Made by a program: the position numbers and the translations under genes
NCBI RefSeq assembly: GCF_030272615.1
Contig: NC_081406.1
Coordinates: forward strand, 267,643,692-267,707,691
Length of the DNA stretch: 64,000 nucleotides
DNA from: Cryptomeria japonica
Lineage: Eukaryota > Streptophyta > Pinopsida > Cupressales > Cupressaceae
Reading direction: 5' to 3'
Notes under the pieces: generated by a model
What the model was told of the DNA's origin: nothing
Seen by the model: only the letters and a program-made list of their open reading frames with translations
The model's database searches: none
Shown: piece by piece, positions 11,990-22,947 of the stretch
Position numbering within the stretch: the stretch's first letter is position 1
Layout: each line of letters begins with the position of its first letter

Positions 11990-12260
11990 TTGGGGCTACC
12001 ATTACCCCTTCTGAGTTTTGTGTGCAGTTTAAGAATTTATGGGGCATATTACATATGGAGCATTTCAATGGCCTTTTGTAATCAATATTTGCCCTTTTCC
12101 TCCATCTCTGAAGCCATCCCTACCTTTAGAGTTTGGCTTCACTTCGTGGCTCTTCCCTTCCTCTATGGAAGTATTGTCTCCTTTCTTTCTCAACTTACTG
12201 TTACTTCTATTCACCTGCTCCTCAACTTTCAAATCATACTGGTAGGCTTCATCCACCATA
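11990..12260 (-). pseudogene. Gypsy F gag remnant with zinc knuckle
   Basis: The 64-codon open stretch 12259-12065 begins MVDEAYQYDLKVEEQVNR, the 'AYQxALKVEEKLNR' signature before the basic region of plant gypsy gag. After a one-base frame change the strand continues to CSICNMPHKFLNC (about 12055-12017), a CX2CX3HX4C knuckle of the type found in plant gypsy gag. The plus-strand ORFs here (11857-12307) are shadows. Confidence 0.65.
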
Positions 12261-12347
12261 TGCAGCTTGTCCTACAGTTGGAAATACAGTCCATTGACAA
12301 TATCTAGTAGCAAACTGCTGACTGTCTTCTTGCAAATTTGCTATATC

Positions 12348-12415
12348 TTCAACTTTATAAACTGTCTGTTTACTCAACAACAGACATGGATTTCAACTTT
12401 ATAAACTGTCTGTCT
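12348..12415. repeat. Direct repeat of about 22 bp, 44 bp apart
   Basis: TTCAACTTTATAAACTGTCT occurs at about 12349 and again at about 12393, separated by a short CAACAACAGACATGG-containing spacer. It looks like a local tandem duplication. Confidence 0.7.
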
Positions 12416-14127
12416 TCTTATCTATAGTTGAGAATTGGGCTCTCAACTCTTTTAACATCTTGGGCAATTTTATATTGTGCCCTGATACTGACCTGTACAA
12501 AATATTCTACAACAAACTTTTATTTTAAGCAGAACAAGGTCCTTTATTCTCTCAATAGGTTCCTCCATCCCAGTAGCTGACAAAGCCATTTTCCTAATTT
12601 CTTCTTTCCTTATCACGTCTCCCAATATCTGGTAGGATCTCAATCATGAGTTGATGATGAAACAAGGTGTTCAATTCACATGGATAATGATCAACTTCTA
12701 CAACAGATTTTGGGTTTCTTAATAACACTTCTCCTGTTTCCTGAGTTTCTTACGTATAGCATGGATGCTCCCCATGATACCTTCTTATAAAGTCACCTTG
12801 CAATTTTTGGCTATTATTGTCTTCTAAGTTTTCAGGTGTTTTATTGGGTCCTCTGTATTTTCTGTTCTCTGTCTCTTCTTTGTGGCTTTTGCAGCATCCT
12901 TGGATATCTATACATAACTTAAAAGTTAGACTATTTCAAAGAGGGATCCTGCTGGATTTGGGGGTTCATGCACAAGGCTAGAAATATTTGGTGATTGATC
13001 ATTTGGGGCACAGGAGTGGCTGTTAAATGACATTATGGTTCTAATACATTTACTTTAAGATAATGATGTAAGCATCTAAATATGCTCATGTTTTGTACTA
13101 AACCTTTTATGTTCATCACTGTGACAAATTAAGGCAATTTGAGATTTGAGAATGGTTTTCCGAATCTTCTTGGAAGCTTAATGCTCATAGTAATAAGCCT
13201 TGGCAGATGTTTAATTGAGGCTAATGTCTTGTGCTTTGATAATTTTTTTTTTCACTTCCAACTGAGTTTTCCTGTCTAAAAGTTTCTAGAACCTTTTCAA
13301 CGTGCCTATTTGTTCATAGCTTGTCATTGTGATACTCCATGAGACACATCTCATAAATGAAGCAAGGGGTGTCCATGCCCTACTAGGGCACCCATACTTG
13401 TGCCAACTTCTCACATCTAAATGGAATTAAATTTTGCAGAGGGGTGCCATACCTCTACCAATGGCGTTTAGATGGTAGCAAGTCGCCCAAACCACATTTA
13501 ATTTGTCCCATCTGTCCTTTTGAATGAGTTAAATCATTTTTTTTTGGTTCTATTAATCCACTGAAAGTAAAAGTAAGTGATGCGACAAAATATAAATCTT
13601 AATTTTTCTGACAGCATTTTGTTAAATCAGTCTTTTCAACATCATATCAGTTTTAAGTTAAAAAGTACTTTTTTAAAGGTTAACTATTTCTGTTAAAAAT
13701 AGTTGTGACTTATTTTTAATGAATTGAAATTGGGTTGGATTTATATAATTATCGTTTGAGAATATTTCATAGCTTGTAAATTTTTAATTTTTGTTAATTT
13801 CTTATATTCTAAGTTAATTAATATTTTTATCCGGTAGCATTTTGGATTGGAGCTATGAGTCGGATGAGACTTTTGAAAAGACCCAAAGAACAAGAACAAT
13901 ATGAGACCTAAACCTACAAAGAAATAGGTCTTAAAACCAAAAAGGTACCCTCTCCAGAAACAAAAAGCAGTTTCATTACAAAGGAACAACAAAAAATCAT
14001 AGAGGTTTGAATCTGAACTTCACCAACAGACTCTAAAGTGGAGTCAAACTTTGATCTATAAGAGAAACCATTCTGCCTTTTTTCAATGATCCAAGCATAA
14101 CCAAAGGACTCATAATGTCATGATCAG
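12416..14127. other. Non-coding stretch
   Basis: No gene or element part could be supported. Near 13370-13390 there is a small perfect palindrome-like TGCCCTACTAGGGCA, and 13413-13480 holds facing copies of CATCTAAA/TTTAGATG, which may be a relic of a small inverted-repeat element. The ORF on the minus strand at 13741-13992 has no recognisable motif. Confidence 0.5.
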
Positions 14128-14179
14128 TAAGGACTGAAATAATCTTATTCTTAATTTTCATTTCACTTTTCACTTGAAG

Positions 14180-14193
14180 CATTTTACTATCTT
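14180..14193. repeat. Left target-site duplication of the LINE
   Basis: CATTTTACTATCTT here equals 20219-20232 at the other end of the LINE. A 14-bp duplication is normal for L1-type insertion. Confidence 0.85.
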
Positions 14194-14249
14194 TAACATA
14201 AAGGGGTAAAAATATTATTAAACCAAGGAGACATTACAAAGCAAGGCCA

Positions 14250-17200
14250 TTAAATGGCCCTATCAAGATCAACCAAGTGATCCAATTGATGAGACAAATC
14301 CGGGGGCAGATGGCCCCGATCCACCAAATTCCAATCATGCATATGATCGGAAGCCCATTTAGCCAAGCAATCAGCCACACCATTCCATTCACGGGGAATA
14401 TGGTTGAAAGTAACATGCTCCAGAGATGCACAGAGAGTGAGAATTTGTTCAACAATCAAGGCCAGCTGCCAGCTCACATTATCCATATACTGCCTTTTCA
14501 GTAAGTTCACCACAACCTGGGAGTCAGACTCACATATGATCCTTCGCCAACCCAACCGATTGGCCCGCTCCATAGCCACTAAAATAACCTGAGCCTCCAT
14601 AAGAATATTCGTATGAAGACCCTTATACTCAGAGAAAATAAACTGAACATCCCCTGAGCTATCACGGCCCACACCTCCAATGCCAACATGACCAGGATTA
14701 CCACGAGAAGAGCCATCCGAGTTGATTTTTAGGACTCCCAAGGGAGGAGGGGACCATCTTCCCTCCCTATTCACCTTTGGGGTAGGATGCCTACACCTGT
14801 TACGCATGAGTTGTCATTGCGGAGGAGGAAGATGAAGGCGATTACAACAATCAACATCCCGAGGGTCCACCCGCATAGTCATATCACACTTAGCCACAAT
14901 AGTTTCCCCTAAGGAGTGTAAAATTTTCCTCCAAAGGTGAGGAGCCATCAACTGCAAATCTTGAAAGATCCGCCTATTCCTCTCCAACCAAAGATTCCTG
15001 ATAATAAAGGAAGGCCCAATGGCCCAAGCAGCCTGGAGAAAGGAAGTAGAAACAGGGGCCCTTCCCCATCGTTCCCAAAATTCCACCAAAGAGGAAACAT
15101 GCCAGCAGGTCGTATTCCACACTCCCCACCAGAAGTGCCAAATCTCCCTAGCATAGGAGCATTGGAAGAAGATATGGGATACACTCTCTTCACAACCTTG
15201 ACACAAAACACACATAGAAGGGCCTTGAAAACCACGCTTACATAAATTATCCCAAGTGAGACACCGATTTTGGGCCACTAACCACATAAAGAAGTTGCAC
15301 TTGGGCCATGACAACTTGTGCCAAACATGCTTCCACCAAGGGACCTCAATGTCCCCAAACAACTGCCTACCAATCTGTTTATAACCAGCAACCACAGAGT
15401 ACTTTCCAGACAAGTCTGAACCATCCCAAGCCAAAACATCAGTTCCTCTCAAAGAATTACAAGCACGGGAAGCCAAAAGTTGGGAAAGCTCACGCCTATC
15501 CCCCTCAGACCCTCCTGGAGGCCACTCAGAAGGGTGCTTCCAACGAAACCGAAGAACCAAACCATCATGTTGTGCCACCTTATAATGCTCCACAGTATCC
15601 CAGCCAGCTGCGCTAAAAACCTGAGACAGAGGCTGGAGATGAGGAAAAGAAGAAAGAATAGGAGGGTGACCATCCCAGGAATCTAACCAAAAAAGAGCCT
15701 ATGAACCCGAATGACAGATCCAAAAAAGAGCATCCTTAATCAACTGCGCCCCCACTTTCAAAGTATGCCAGATCATAGAACCACCCCCCTCCAGAGGATA
15801 GCGAGGGACCTCAAAAGAAGCAACACCCCGAAGATATTTAAGGTTGAGAATACGAGCCCATAACTGGTGCTGATGGGTGCACCAGCGCCAGTAAAGCTTA
15901 GCAGCAAGAGCTTTTCCATTCAAAATAGCAGAGCGTAAACCAAGACCCCCTTCCTGCTTAGGTCTACACACTGAATCCCACTTAACAAGGCTCCATTTTG
16001 AAGACAATAAATTACCGCTCCAAAGAAATTGACAAGAAAGAGCATCAAATTCCTTAAGGAAATACATAGGAGCCGCTTGAACAAAGCACCTGTAGATGGG
16101 AAGGGCCTGGATGACAGACTTAAGAAGAGTCAATCTAGCTGCAGAAGATAACCAACGATGGGTCCAATGAGAAACCTTTCTCCTAAGCTTATCAAGCAAC
16201 TGCTGCCAAGAAGATCTGGGCAGACGGCCAACAGTAAGAGGAATACCCAAATAAACAAAGGGAAGAGTTCCAATTTGAAACCGCAAAATGGCAGCAATCC
16301 TATGCTGGATAGCTTGAGGAGTATTAAAGAAGAAAATAGAAGACTTTTGCTCATTGACTCTCTGGCCCGAAGCCGCAAGGAAGATGTCCAAAGATTTCCT
16401 GAAGGAATCAACCTCCCTAATACGAGCCAGACCCATAAGAGAGGTATCATCCACGAATTGGAGATGAGAAAGTGTAGGCAAGCCCATCCCCCACTGCCAA
16501 CCATGAATCAAGCCATGAGAAACCTGAGATTTAAGAAGATGGCCAAGCCCCTCAGCCAAAATAATAAACAAATAAGGAGAGAGCGGATCCCCCTGACGAA
16601 GACCCCTAGAAGCCCCAAAAAGCTCAGAAGGCTCCCCATTCATAATAACCGAAAAGGAGGAAGAAGTCACACAACTCAACACCCAACTCACCCAATCAGA
16701 GGAAAAACCAAAGGCCAACAGAATCTTCTGAAGAAAACTCCATTTAACTCTGTCATAGGCTTTGGCCATATCCAACTTGATAAACATAGACCTCTCCTGA
16801 GAAGTAGCCATGGAATGAATGGCTTCAGACGCAACCACCACCCCATCCAGAATTTGCCGCCCAGCCACAAAGCCGCCTTGCTCCTCAGAAATAATCATTG
16901 GCAAACAAGATTTGAGTCTCTCCGCCATCAACTTCGTAATAATCTTATACGCCACATTACAGAGTGCAATAGGTCTAAAGAGATCAAGTTTGTCAGCACC
17001 TTCCTTCTTAGGAATGAGAACCAGAAAAGTAGCATTCAAGGCGCGAAGCATCTGCTTACTATGAAGAGACTCACAAACCACCTCTAACAAATCCTGCTTC
17101 ACAATATCCCAAAACTCCTGGAAAAACTCAACTGGGAACCCGTCAGGGCCAGGGGCTTTCCCTTTGTTCATCCCAAACACCACCTCCTCCACTTCAGACA

Positions 17201-18542
17201 GAGTCACCGGGCGAATAAGAGAAGCATTCACCTCATTAGAAATTAAAGAAGGAATACAAGCAAGGACTCTATTTTCATCAGCCTCAGCAGGTACAAAATC
17301 CTCAGTGAAAAGATTAGAGTAGTACTGACGAGCCTCTCTAGACAGAGCATGTTGAGCAGAGATTGAAATACCCTCAGAGTTAACAAGAGAAGAGATAAAG
17401 CACTTATTTCGACGAGCTTGCACAGAATAATGGAAAAAGGCCGTATTCCGATCACCCTCTTGAAGCCAATCAATCCTAGCCTTTTGTTTCCAGAAAATCT
17501 CTTCACGGAGCTCCCACTCTTCCACCAATTTCAGAGCCTGGGATTCAGCATGCCCAAGAGCCTCCGAGAAGCCCAAATCCCGAATCTGACGGGTAATCAC
17601 AGCAAGGCGGTCCAGCGCTTCTCTTTTCCGAGCCCGAAAATTACCAAAACTCAACCTATTCCATCGCTTAAGATGAAACTTAACATATTGCAACTTCTTA
17701 ACCAGAGAATACATAGATGTACCATAGGCAGGGGCGCCATCCCGCCACCATTGAGCCACAAGATCACCTAAAGACGAATCACGCAACCACATGAGCTGGA
17801 ATTTGAAAGGGGGGTTCTTAGGATTTGGAAAAGCTGAAGTCGAAAACTTAATTGGCCAATGATCAGAGCCACGCCAGTCAAGAATCTCAGAGCAAATGAC
17901 CAAGCTACCTCTAACCCAAGAGCAAGAGACAAGGAAACGATCAAGCCGCTGGGCAATCGCTTCAGGCCCACTCCGTCTATTATTCCAAGTGAAAATTCCA
18001 TTAGAGGGTTTTACATCCATCAATGCTAGAGAGTCCACATTAGTTCGAAACATATCTGAAGCAGGGCCAAGCCTAGGCAGCCCTCCCCTTTTCTCCTCCA
18101 AGCTCAACACAGCATTGAAGTCACCAGCTAAAATCCAAGGTAGAAAGGGAGCACAGGACCTAACATACCTGATATGAGCCCAAAGCTGGGATTTACCACG
18201 AATATCAATTGGAGCATAAACATTACTAACCAAAATAGTCTCGCCAGATTCCAAAATCGAGGCCACCATAGAAATAGCAGACTGGCTGGAAATCCACCAA
18301 TGAGGGACAACCTTACGAGGATCCCAGAAAAGAGCCAGACCCCTAGAGGTTCCCCTAGATCCAATACACTGACACTGGCCAGAAAACCAAATACGAGGAG
18401 CATGTTGAAACATGAGATCCACCATAAGCTTAGTTTCCTGGATACAAAAGATATCAGGAGAATGAACAACAATCAAATCTTGAATAGCCTTTTGACGGGG
18501 GGTGCTATTCAACCCCCTTGCATTCCATGAGAGAATAATCAT
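14250..18542 (-). pseudogene. LINE ORF2: endonuclease, reverse transcriptase, zf-RVT, RNase H, with two stops
   Basis: One frame of 1431 codons broken only by TAG at 15699-15701 and TGA at 14814-14816. Residues 1-230 are the endonuclease/exonuclease/phosphatase domain (WNARGLNS, IQETK, AGDFNAVL, GSDHWPI). The RT follows at about 450-740 (LIPKKEGADKLDLFRPIAL, GRQILDGV, KLDMAKAYDRV, GLRQGDPLSPYLF). The catalytic motif is FVDD instead of the usual FADD/YADD. A zf-RVT region (WPKCNFFMWL, CVLCQGCEESVSHIFFQC) comes after the first stop, and RNase H after the second (INSDGSSRGNPG, MEAQ, ESDSQ, NGVADCLAKWA), with all acidic residues in place. The enzyme would nick target DNA and prime reverse transcription there. 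The stops probably silence it. Confidence 0.9.
18539..18542 (-). promoter_or_regulatory. ATGA stop/start overlap of LINE ORF1 and ORF2
   Basis: On the minus strand the last codon of ORF1 (TGA) and the first of ORF2 (ATG) share the sequence ATGA. Such an overlap is suited to termination-reinitiation of translation. That mechanism is an inference here. Confidence 0.7.
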
Positions 18543-19987
18543 GAGGAAGGTTGAGAGAAGTGGGCCTCAAGGGTCTTAATAGCCCCAGATTCCACCAAAA
18601 GATCCCCAGCAGATTTAAGCTTGTCTGCATCCTTCTTACGACCAACTTTCGAAGAAAATTCAAAATGTCCCTTCTTGAGAGGGCGTTGCAACACCCCCAA
18701 GGAAGGAGACGATTCTCGCCCTTTGCCTGAAGAAAATACTGCCTTAGCCAAATCTGCTAAGACAATATCATCCTGCACATCTACAGAGGCCCCAGGAGGC
18801 TCCGAACTCCCCTGCACCAATGCCGAAGACGAATTCTGCACAACAATCGCTTTCTCCAGCCCTGTATCCATCCCAACATCCATACCAGAGGCCCCAGCAG
18901 AAAGCTCAACAGGAATCCCTTCCTCCACAACCTGATTATCCAGGACCTCAAACCGATTGAAACCCTGATCATTCTGACTATCCTTAAAGGCCCGCTTGTG
19001 CCCCCTCCCTTTATTTCTCTGCTTAACAGGGATAAAGCCATCCTTATCAGGCCCACCCTCAACCCCAGATTCCTTCCCTTTATCCCCTTTCTCCACCGAG
19101 GGCCCAGAAGAAGGAGAAGAAGACACCCCAGCAGCTTTGGGTGCCCGAGGACTCTGGCGCTGAAGGTGTCCATACTCATGACAAAAGTGGCAACGAAAAG
19201 GGAGGGACTCATAATCAAGCGGTTGAATCCACGAAGCCGAGCCAATAAAAATTTCCAAAGAGTCTGGCAAAGGATTATTTAAGTCAATTTCAACGCAGAT
19301 GCGAGCATAAGAAAATACCTTTTTCTCCAAAGTATTTTGAGCAATGGCAGCCGGTTTCCCCAACAGAGCAGCAATCCGAAGCAGAATATCCTCTCTCCAA
19401 AACTCCAACGGCAGCCATGGAAGACGCACCCAAACAGGAACCCGAGTAGGAAGATCTTCTGTCGCATTAAAACCACTATGCCAGGGCTTAATGAACAAGC
19501 CAACATGATTGTAAAAATATGGCTCTCCTTCAAAAACACGATTACGGTCCGAGATACTAGAAAAATCGACCATGAAATAACCATTTGCAACTACCAATAA
19601 ATCAAAATCCCCCTCAACATGCCAGGTTCGACGGATCCAAGATTCTAATGCCGAGAGAGGAATCCGAATACCCAAGAACTTGCAGATCAAAACATGTTGG
19701 CTCCAATAAGCGATATCTTCCTGGACAGATTCCGGAGAGATAACCAAAACAGGCCGATCTTGACTCCGCGGCAGACATCCGTTCACTTTCTTGAGCTTAG
19801 AGCTCTCACCCACAAAAGATGACTCCAATTTTTGTGCATGCAAAGCCTCTGAAAATTTTTCAGATGGCTTCGAGCCTGTAAAAACCAGACTATTGGAAAC
19901 CACAGCCATGGTCCCACCCAACTCACTCGGGCTCCAGCCAACCCTTACTCCACCGCTTCCACCAGCCACTTCCCCCCCACCGAACAA
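18539..19987 (-). CDS. LINE ORF1 protein (DUF4283 / zinc-knuckle), 482 aa
   Basis: An intact 482-codon frame. Residues about 90-250 are the DUF4283-type domain found in ORF1 of plant L1 elements (LICKFLGIRIP, GYFMVDFSS, VPVWVRLPWLPLEFW). It is followed by SWIQPLDYESLPFRC and a zinc knuckle CHFCHEYGHLQRQS at about residues 263-276, where the fourth ligand, normally Cys, is Ser. The C-terminal third is low in motifs, with a KQRNKGRGHKR basic patch. In the family ORF1p binds element RNA in the ribonucleoprotein. The stop TGA overlaps the ATG of ORF2 (ATGA). The first Met at 19987 gives a glycine-rich leader; the Met at about 19911 (MAVVSNS) is an alternative start. Confidence 0.88.
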   Translation of the reverse strand: MFGGGEVAGGSGGVRVGWSPSELGGTMAVVSNSLVFTGSKPSEKFSEALHAQKLESSFVGESSKLKKVNGCLPRSQDRPVLVISPESVQEDIAYWSQHVLICKFLGIRIPLSALESWIRRTWHVEGDFDLLVVANGYFMVDFSSISDRNRVFEGEPYFYNHVGLFIKPWHSGFNATEDLPTRVPVWVRLPWLPLEFWREDILLRIAALLGKPAAIAQNTLEKKVFSYARICVEIDLNNPLPDSLEIFIGSASWIQPLDYESLPFRCHFCHEYGHLQRQSPRAPKAAGVSSSPSSGPSVEKGDKGKESGVEGGPDKDGFIPVKQRNKGRGHKRAFKDSQNDQGFNRFEVLDNQVVEEGIPVELSAGASGMDVGMDTGLEKAIVVQNSSSALVQGSSEPPGASVDVQDDIVLADLAKAVFSSGKGRESSPSLGVLQRPLKKGHFEFSSKVGRKKDADKLKSAGDLLVESGAIKTLEAHFSQPSS

Positions 19988-20218
19988 CCTCCCACCAATC
20001 CGTCACCCACCCAAACCCCCGCACCACTCCACACCCAACAGTGAACACAAAGGCGAACAGGAAAAAAAGAAAAGGAAAGAACAGAAAGCCCAAACGTCGC
20101 CAAAGGGAGCAGGGAAAGGCACACGCAGGAGCCACCACGCAGCCTTAGAGGCTGCGCATGGCCTTACCTGCGCACAGGAACGCCATCTTTCCTTCGTCTA
20201 AAAGAATTCCATTTAACA

Positions 20219-20232
20219 CATTTTACTATCTT
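20219..20232. repeat. Right target-site duplication of the LINE
   Basis: CATTTTACTATCTT, identical to 14180-14193. The flanks then diverge (AAAGAG here, TAACAT there). Confidence 0.85.
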
Positions 20233-20462
20233 AAAGAGAATCCATTATTGGACATAATTTTATAGAAGAATATTTAAATACTAACAATTGAAATAATGTA
20301 TTCTTAATTATTTTTTCACTTTTTACTCAATATTTTATCATACTGAAAAGAATGCATTCTTAAACATATAATTAATCAGTAGAATCTGGAACACTAAACA
20401 TCAAGATAATCTTAATTTTAATTCTCTTTTCACTTTTCACTTATCACTTACAAATATTCATT

Positions 20463-21400
20463 CACTGATTTATAATTTCTCAAAATAATCTGAAACTTTA
20501 AACTTCTATTAATTGACTTGTTATCGAAAGCAAGGACAATTATAATAATAAGATTGAAAGTAATTTTACTATAAAATGTATATTACTTACTAGTTAACAA
20601 ATTACAGGTTCATCTCATGTTAGATTCTACATGCTTTTACAGGATTTCATAGATCAAATTCTCCGAAGAAAAGTTGAATGCCATGGAAAACTAAATTGTT
20701 GATCAACACTAGAAACTGAACGAGTGTTAAAAACATAAATACTACACAACTAAAAGGAGGTTTGCTTTAACTTAGAAAGATCTAATTTGACTGGAAAGAT
20801 AATTTCCAATTGACCGTCTTAACTAAAATGTTTAGCTAGCCCACCTTTCAGTACAACTGAAAATGTGTTTTTCTTTTGAAATTAGACTGTTTTTCAGACA
20901 ATATAAATAAAGAACTTGTTTTGTCTATGTTTAGAAAATTTCACCAGAGTAACAATAATGTTGAAGAACTATTTGATATTTCTATTACTAAAAATTTCTT
21001 TTGAACATCTGGAAAACGACGGGGATTAATGCTGGTTGTTGTTATTGGATAATAAAGCTTATTAAACTCAAGTGTATTGTTTAATATTAAGATGCTGTAT
21101 ATCCCTTGATATAATATGATAACAAAAACAAACATAAACGTCATGTGCCTTGCCCCTGCTGCCAATGACATATACAAGCTTAGTGGCTGAGCACATCTGC
21201 CATCTGCGGCAGCACATATTGGAGGACTGGGCTGGTAAATTTTCTTTGCAAATCATTATAAAAAGTTAGTGCATAGAATAATTGAAAACAATACCATCAC
21301 CACAAAGCTTCTCTTTTTGGGTGGCTCTGAACACCACTGCACAGTTGCAATCTGAATAGATTCGGACAATCTGTAGTGTTGCAAGCAACAAAAACCAATT
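20463..21400. other. AT-rich intergenic stretch downstream of the ABCB gene
   Basis: No gene found. It lies 3' of the ABCB pseudogene and would hold its 3' UTR. Minus-strand short ORFs at 20941-21256 show no motif. Confidence 0.5.
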
Positions 21401-21625
21401 TCAAGACGATCCGGGATTAGTGTGTTCTTGAAGCTTGATAAGTCTAAAGTACTCACTGTTTTCACCTTTACTGATCAACACAGGATGACTGCCCTGCTCA
21501 ATAACCTTTCCATCCTTAATAACTGCTATGTAGTCAGAGTTTTGGATTGCACTCAATCTATGAGCTATTACTATTCTTGTTCTTCCCCCCATAACTCGAT
21601 CTAGAGCTTCCTGAACCACTTTTTC

Positions 21626-21628
21626 TTA
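21626..21628 (-). other. In-frame TAA in ABCB NBD2
   Basis: It follows [11 protein letters not shown] and precedes [11 protein letters not shown], where ABCB proteins have Ser (DxQSEKVVQ). One base change from TCA would give it. It removes the D-loop end and switch His of NBD2. Confidence 0.88.
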
Positions 21629-21790
<162 letters not shown>

Positions 21791-22852
21791 TTAATAGCAA
21801 TACATCTGTTTGCGAAAAAGAAAAATTATGCTCAAGTAAAAGTATTTTACTCACCATATAAATCCATGGGCATTAGTAGCCGCCGCGGCCTCAATCACCT
21901 CTGCATCGGTTGCATCTTCCTTACCATACAGAATGTTATCTCTAATACTCCCTGCAAACAAAGTTGGCTCTTGCCCTACCAGACCTATAAAACGTCTCAA
22001 GTACATCAAATTGAATGCTTTAATGTCTTGATTATCTATTAAAACCAGTCCCTTGATAGGATCATAGAATCTGTCCAAGAGCCCAATAATGGTGGACTTT
22101 CCACACCCGCTTTTACCAACCAGAGCCACACCGCTTCCTGCTTTGATTTCAAGGCAAAAATCTCTCAATACAACAATACTGGGACGAGCAAGATAAGAAA
22201 ATTCTACATTTCTTAATTCAATATTGCCATCAACTTTATCTGGCTTAAGTCCTCCAATATCTTCTGGATTTATGGAACTATTTCTTTTCAACATGACAAA
22301 AACAGATTTCACAGCATCCGCACCCTTGGCTATGTCTGAAGTCATGCTTCCAGCATCTGCTATAATCCGCCCAATTCTTCCCATGATTGTCATGCAGGTA
22401 AACAATGCATGAAAATTTAAATATCCTTGTTGTCTAAGCTTACCTCCATACCAAAATCCTAAAGCTGCTTGAGATGTATGGATAAATTCGCATGTTCCAA
22501 GAATCAATCCTGCATACCATGATTGTATCTTGATCTCGTTGTGGGGCTCTTCTTGTGTGGATTCAAAGAGCTGGAGAATTTTTCCCTCACCACAAAAAGC
22601 TGCAATGGTTCTATGGTTTACAACGCATTCTGTGGCCACTTGGCTGGTTTGATTTTGGGCCTTGAGGGACTTCCTTGAAAGATGCTTGAGTAGAACCCTT
22701 TTCGTGTAGTAGCAGTAGATCTGTACAGGTTGTATGGCAATTAATACAATGGCAAAACGCCAGGAAACAACTAGTGAAACAGTGCAGGCTATAATCGCTG
22801 CTGATAGACTTTCCACCACAAGTGACAGGCGATCTCCCACCAAGGATCTCAT

Positions 22853-22947
22853 CTGCATAACAATAGAAGAATTCAATCAGGATTACTATATTTTTCCTAT
22901 CTGTAAAGATTCTATTTTCTATTTTAATTTATTAATGCAATACTTGC
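22853..22947 (-). other. GC-AG intron 6 of ABCB
   Basis: The donor reads ATG|GCAAGT and the acceptor ATGCAG|ATG. Only this GC donor keeps the reading frame and the conserved run KEATM-MRSLVGDR, which matches the family's 'NDANVVRSLVGDR' spacing. GCAAGT is the typical strong consensus of rare GC-AG introns. All other introns of the gene are GT-AG. Confidence 0.8.

Larger units (their letters stand above)
8630..12260 (-). mobile_element. Ghost Ty3/gypsy element F, heavily decayed
   Basis: No long ORF remains, but reading the minus strand in short pieces gives, from right to left, gag (about 12259-11990), a protease-to-RT linker (about 11620-11440), RT and RNase H (about 10830-10363) and integrase (about 9620-8630). 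This is the Ty3/gypsy order (RT before integrase). The same motifs occur in gypsy G at 41-47 kb in a better state, which makes the alignment secure. I could not place LTRs, and the 5' and 3' limits are minimum estimates. Confidence 0.75.
14194..20218 (-). mobile_element. Nearly full-length plant L1-type LINE with RNase H
   Basis: A 6.0-kb element between 14-bp direct repeats. From its 5' end (right) it has a GC-rich 5' UTR (about 20218-19988), ORF1 (19987-18539), ORF2 (18542-14250) and a short AT-rich 3' end (about 14249-14194). The end to the left is its 3' end and reads TTTAATAATATTTTTACCCC on the minus strand. ORF2 has only two nonsense codons, so this is one of the youngest elements in the window. 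Confidence 0.92.
14128..20462. repeat. Degenerate tandem units around the LINE target
   Basis: The sequence before the LINE (14128-14193: GAAATAATC..CTTAATTTTCATTTCACTTTTCACTTG..) resembles the two stretches after it, at about 20289-20372 and 20402-20462. Joined across the LINE, they form about three imperfect units of roughly 100-130 bp. The LINE therefore landed inside a small AT-rich tandem array. The span given includes the LINE itself. Confidence 0.55.

Noticed and set aside
11857-12307. Plus-strand ORFs of 74-140 codons
   Set aside because: Hydrophobic, motif-free and opposite the gypsy F gag remnant, which explains the open frame.
13370-13480. Small inverted repeats as a MITE
   Set aside because: Arms of only 7-8 bases and no flanking duplication found.
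16158-17087. Plus-strand ORF of 309 codons
   Set aside because: It lies exactly opposite the RT domain of LINE ORF2, is rich in Asn/Arg/Ser/Pro without domain motifs, and is a shadow of the antisense gene.
14277-19600. Other plus-strand and out-of-frame ORFs within the LINE
   Set aside because: All overlap ORF1 or ORF2 in other frames and have no recognisable motifs.
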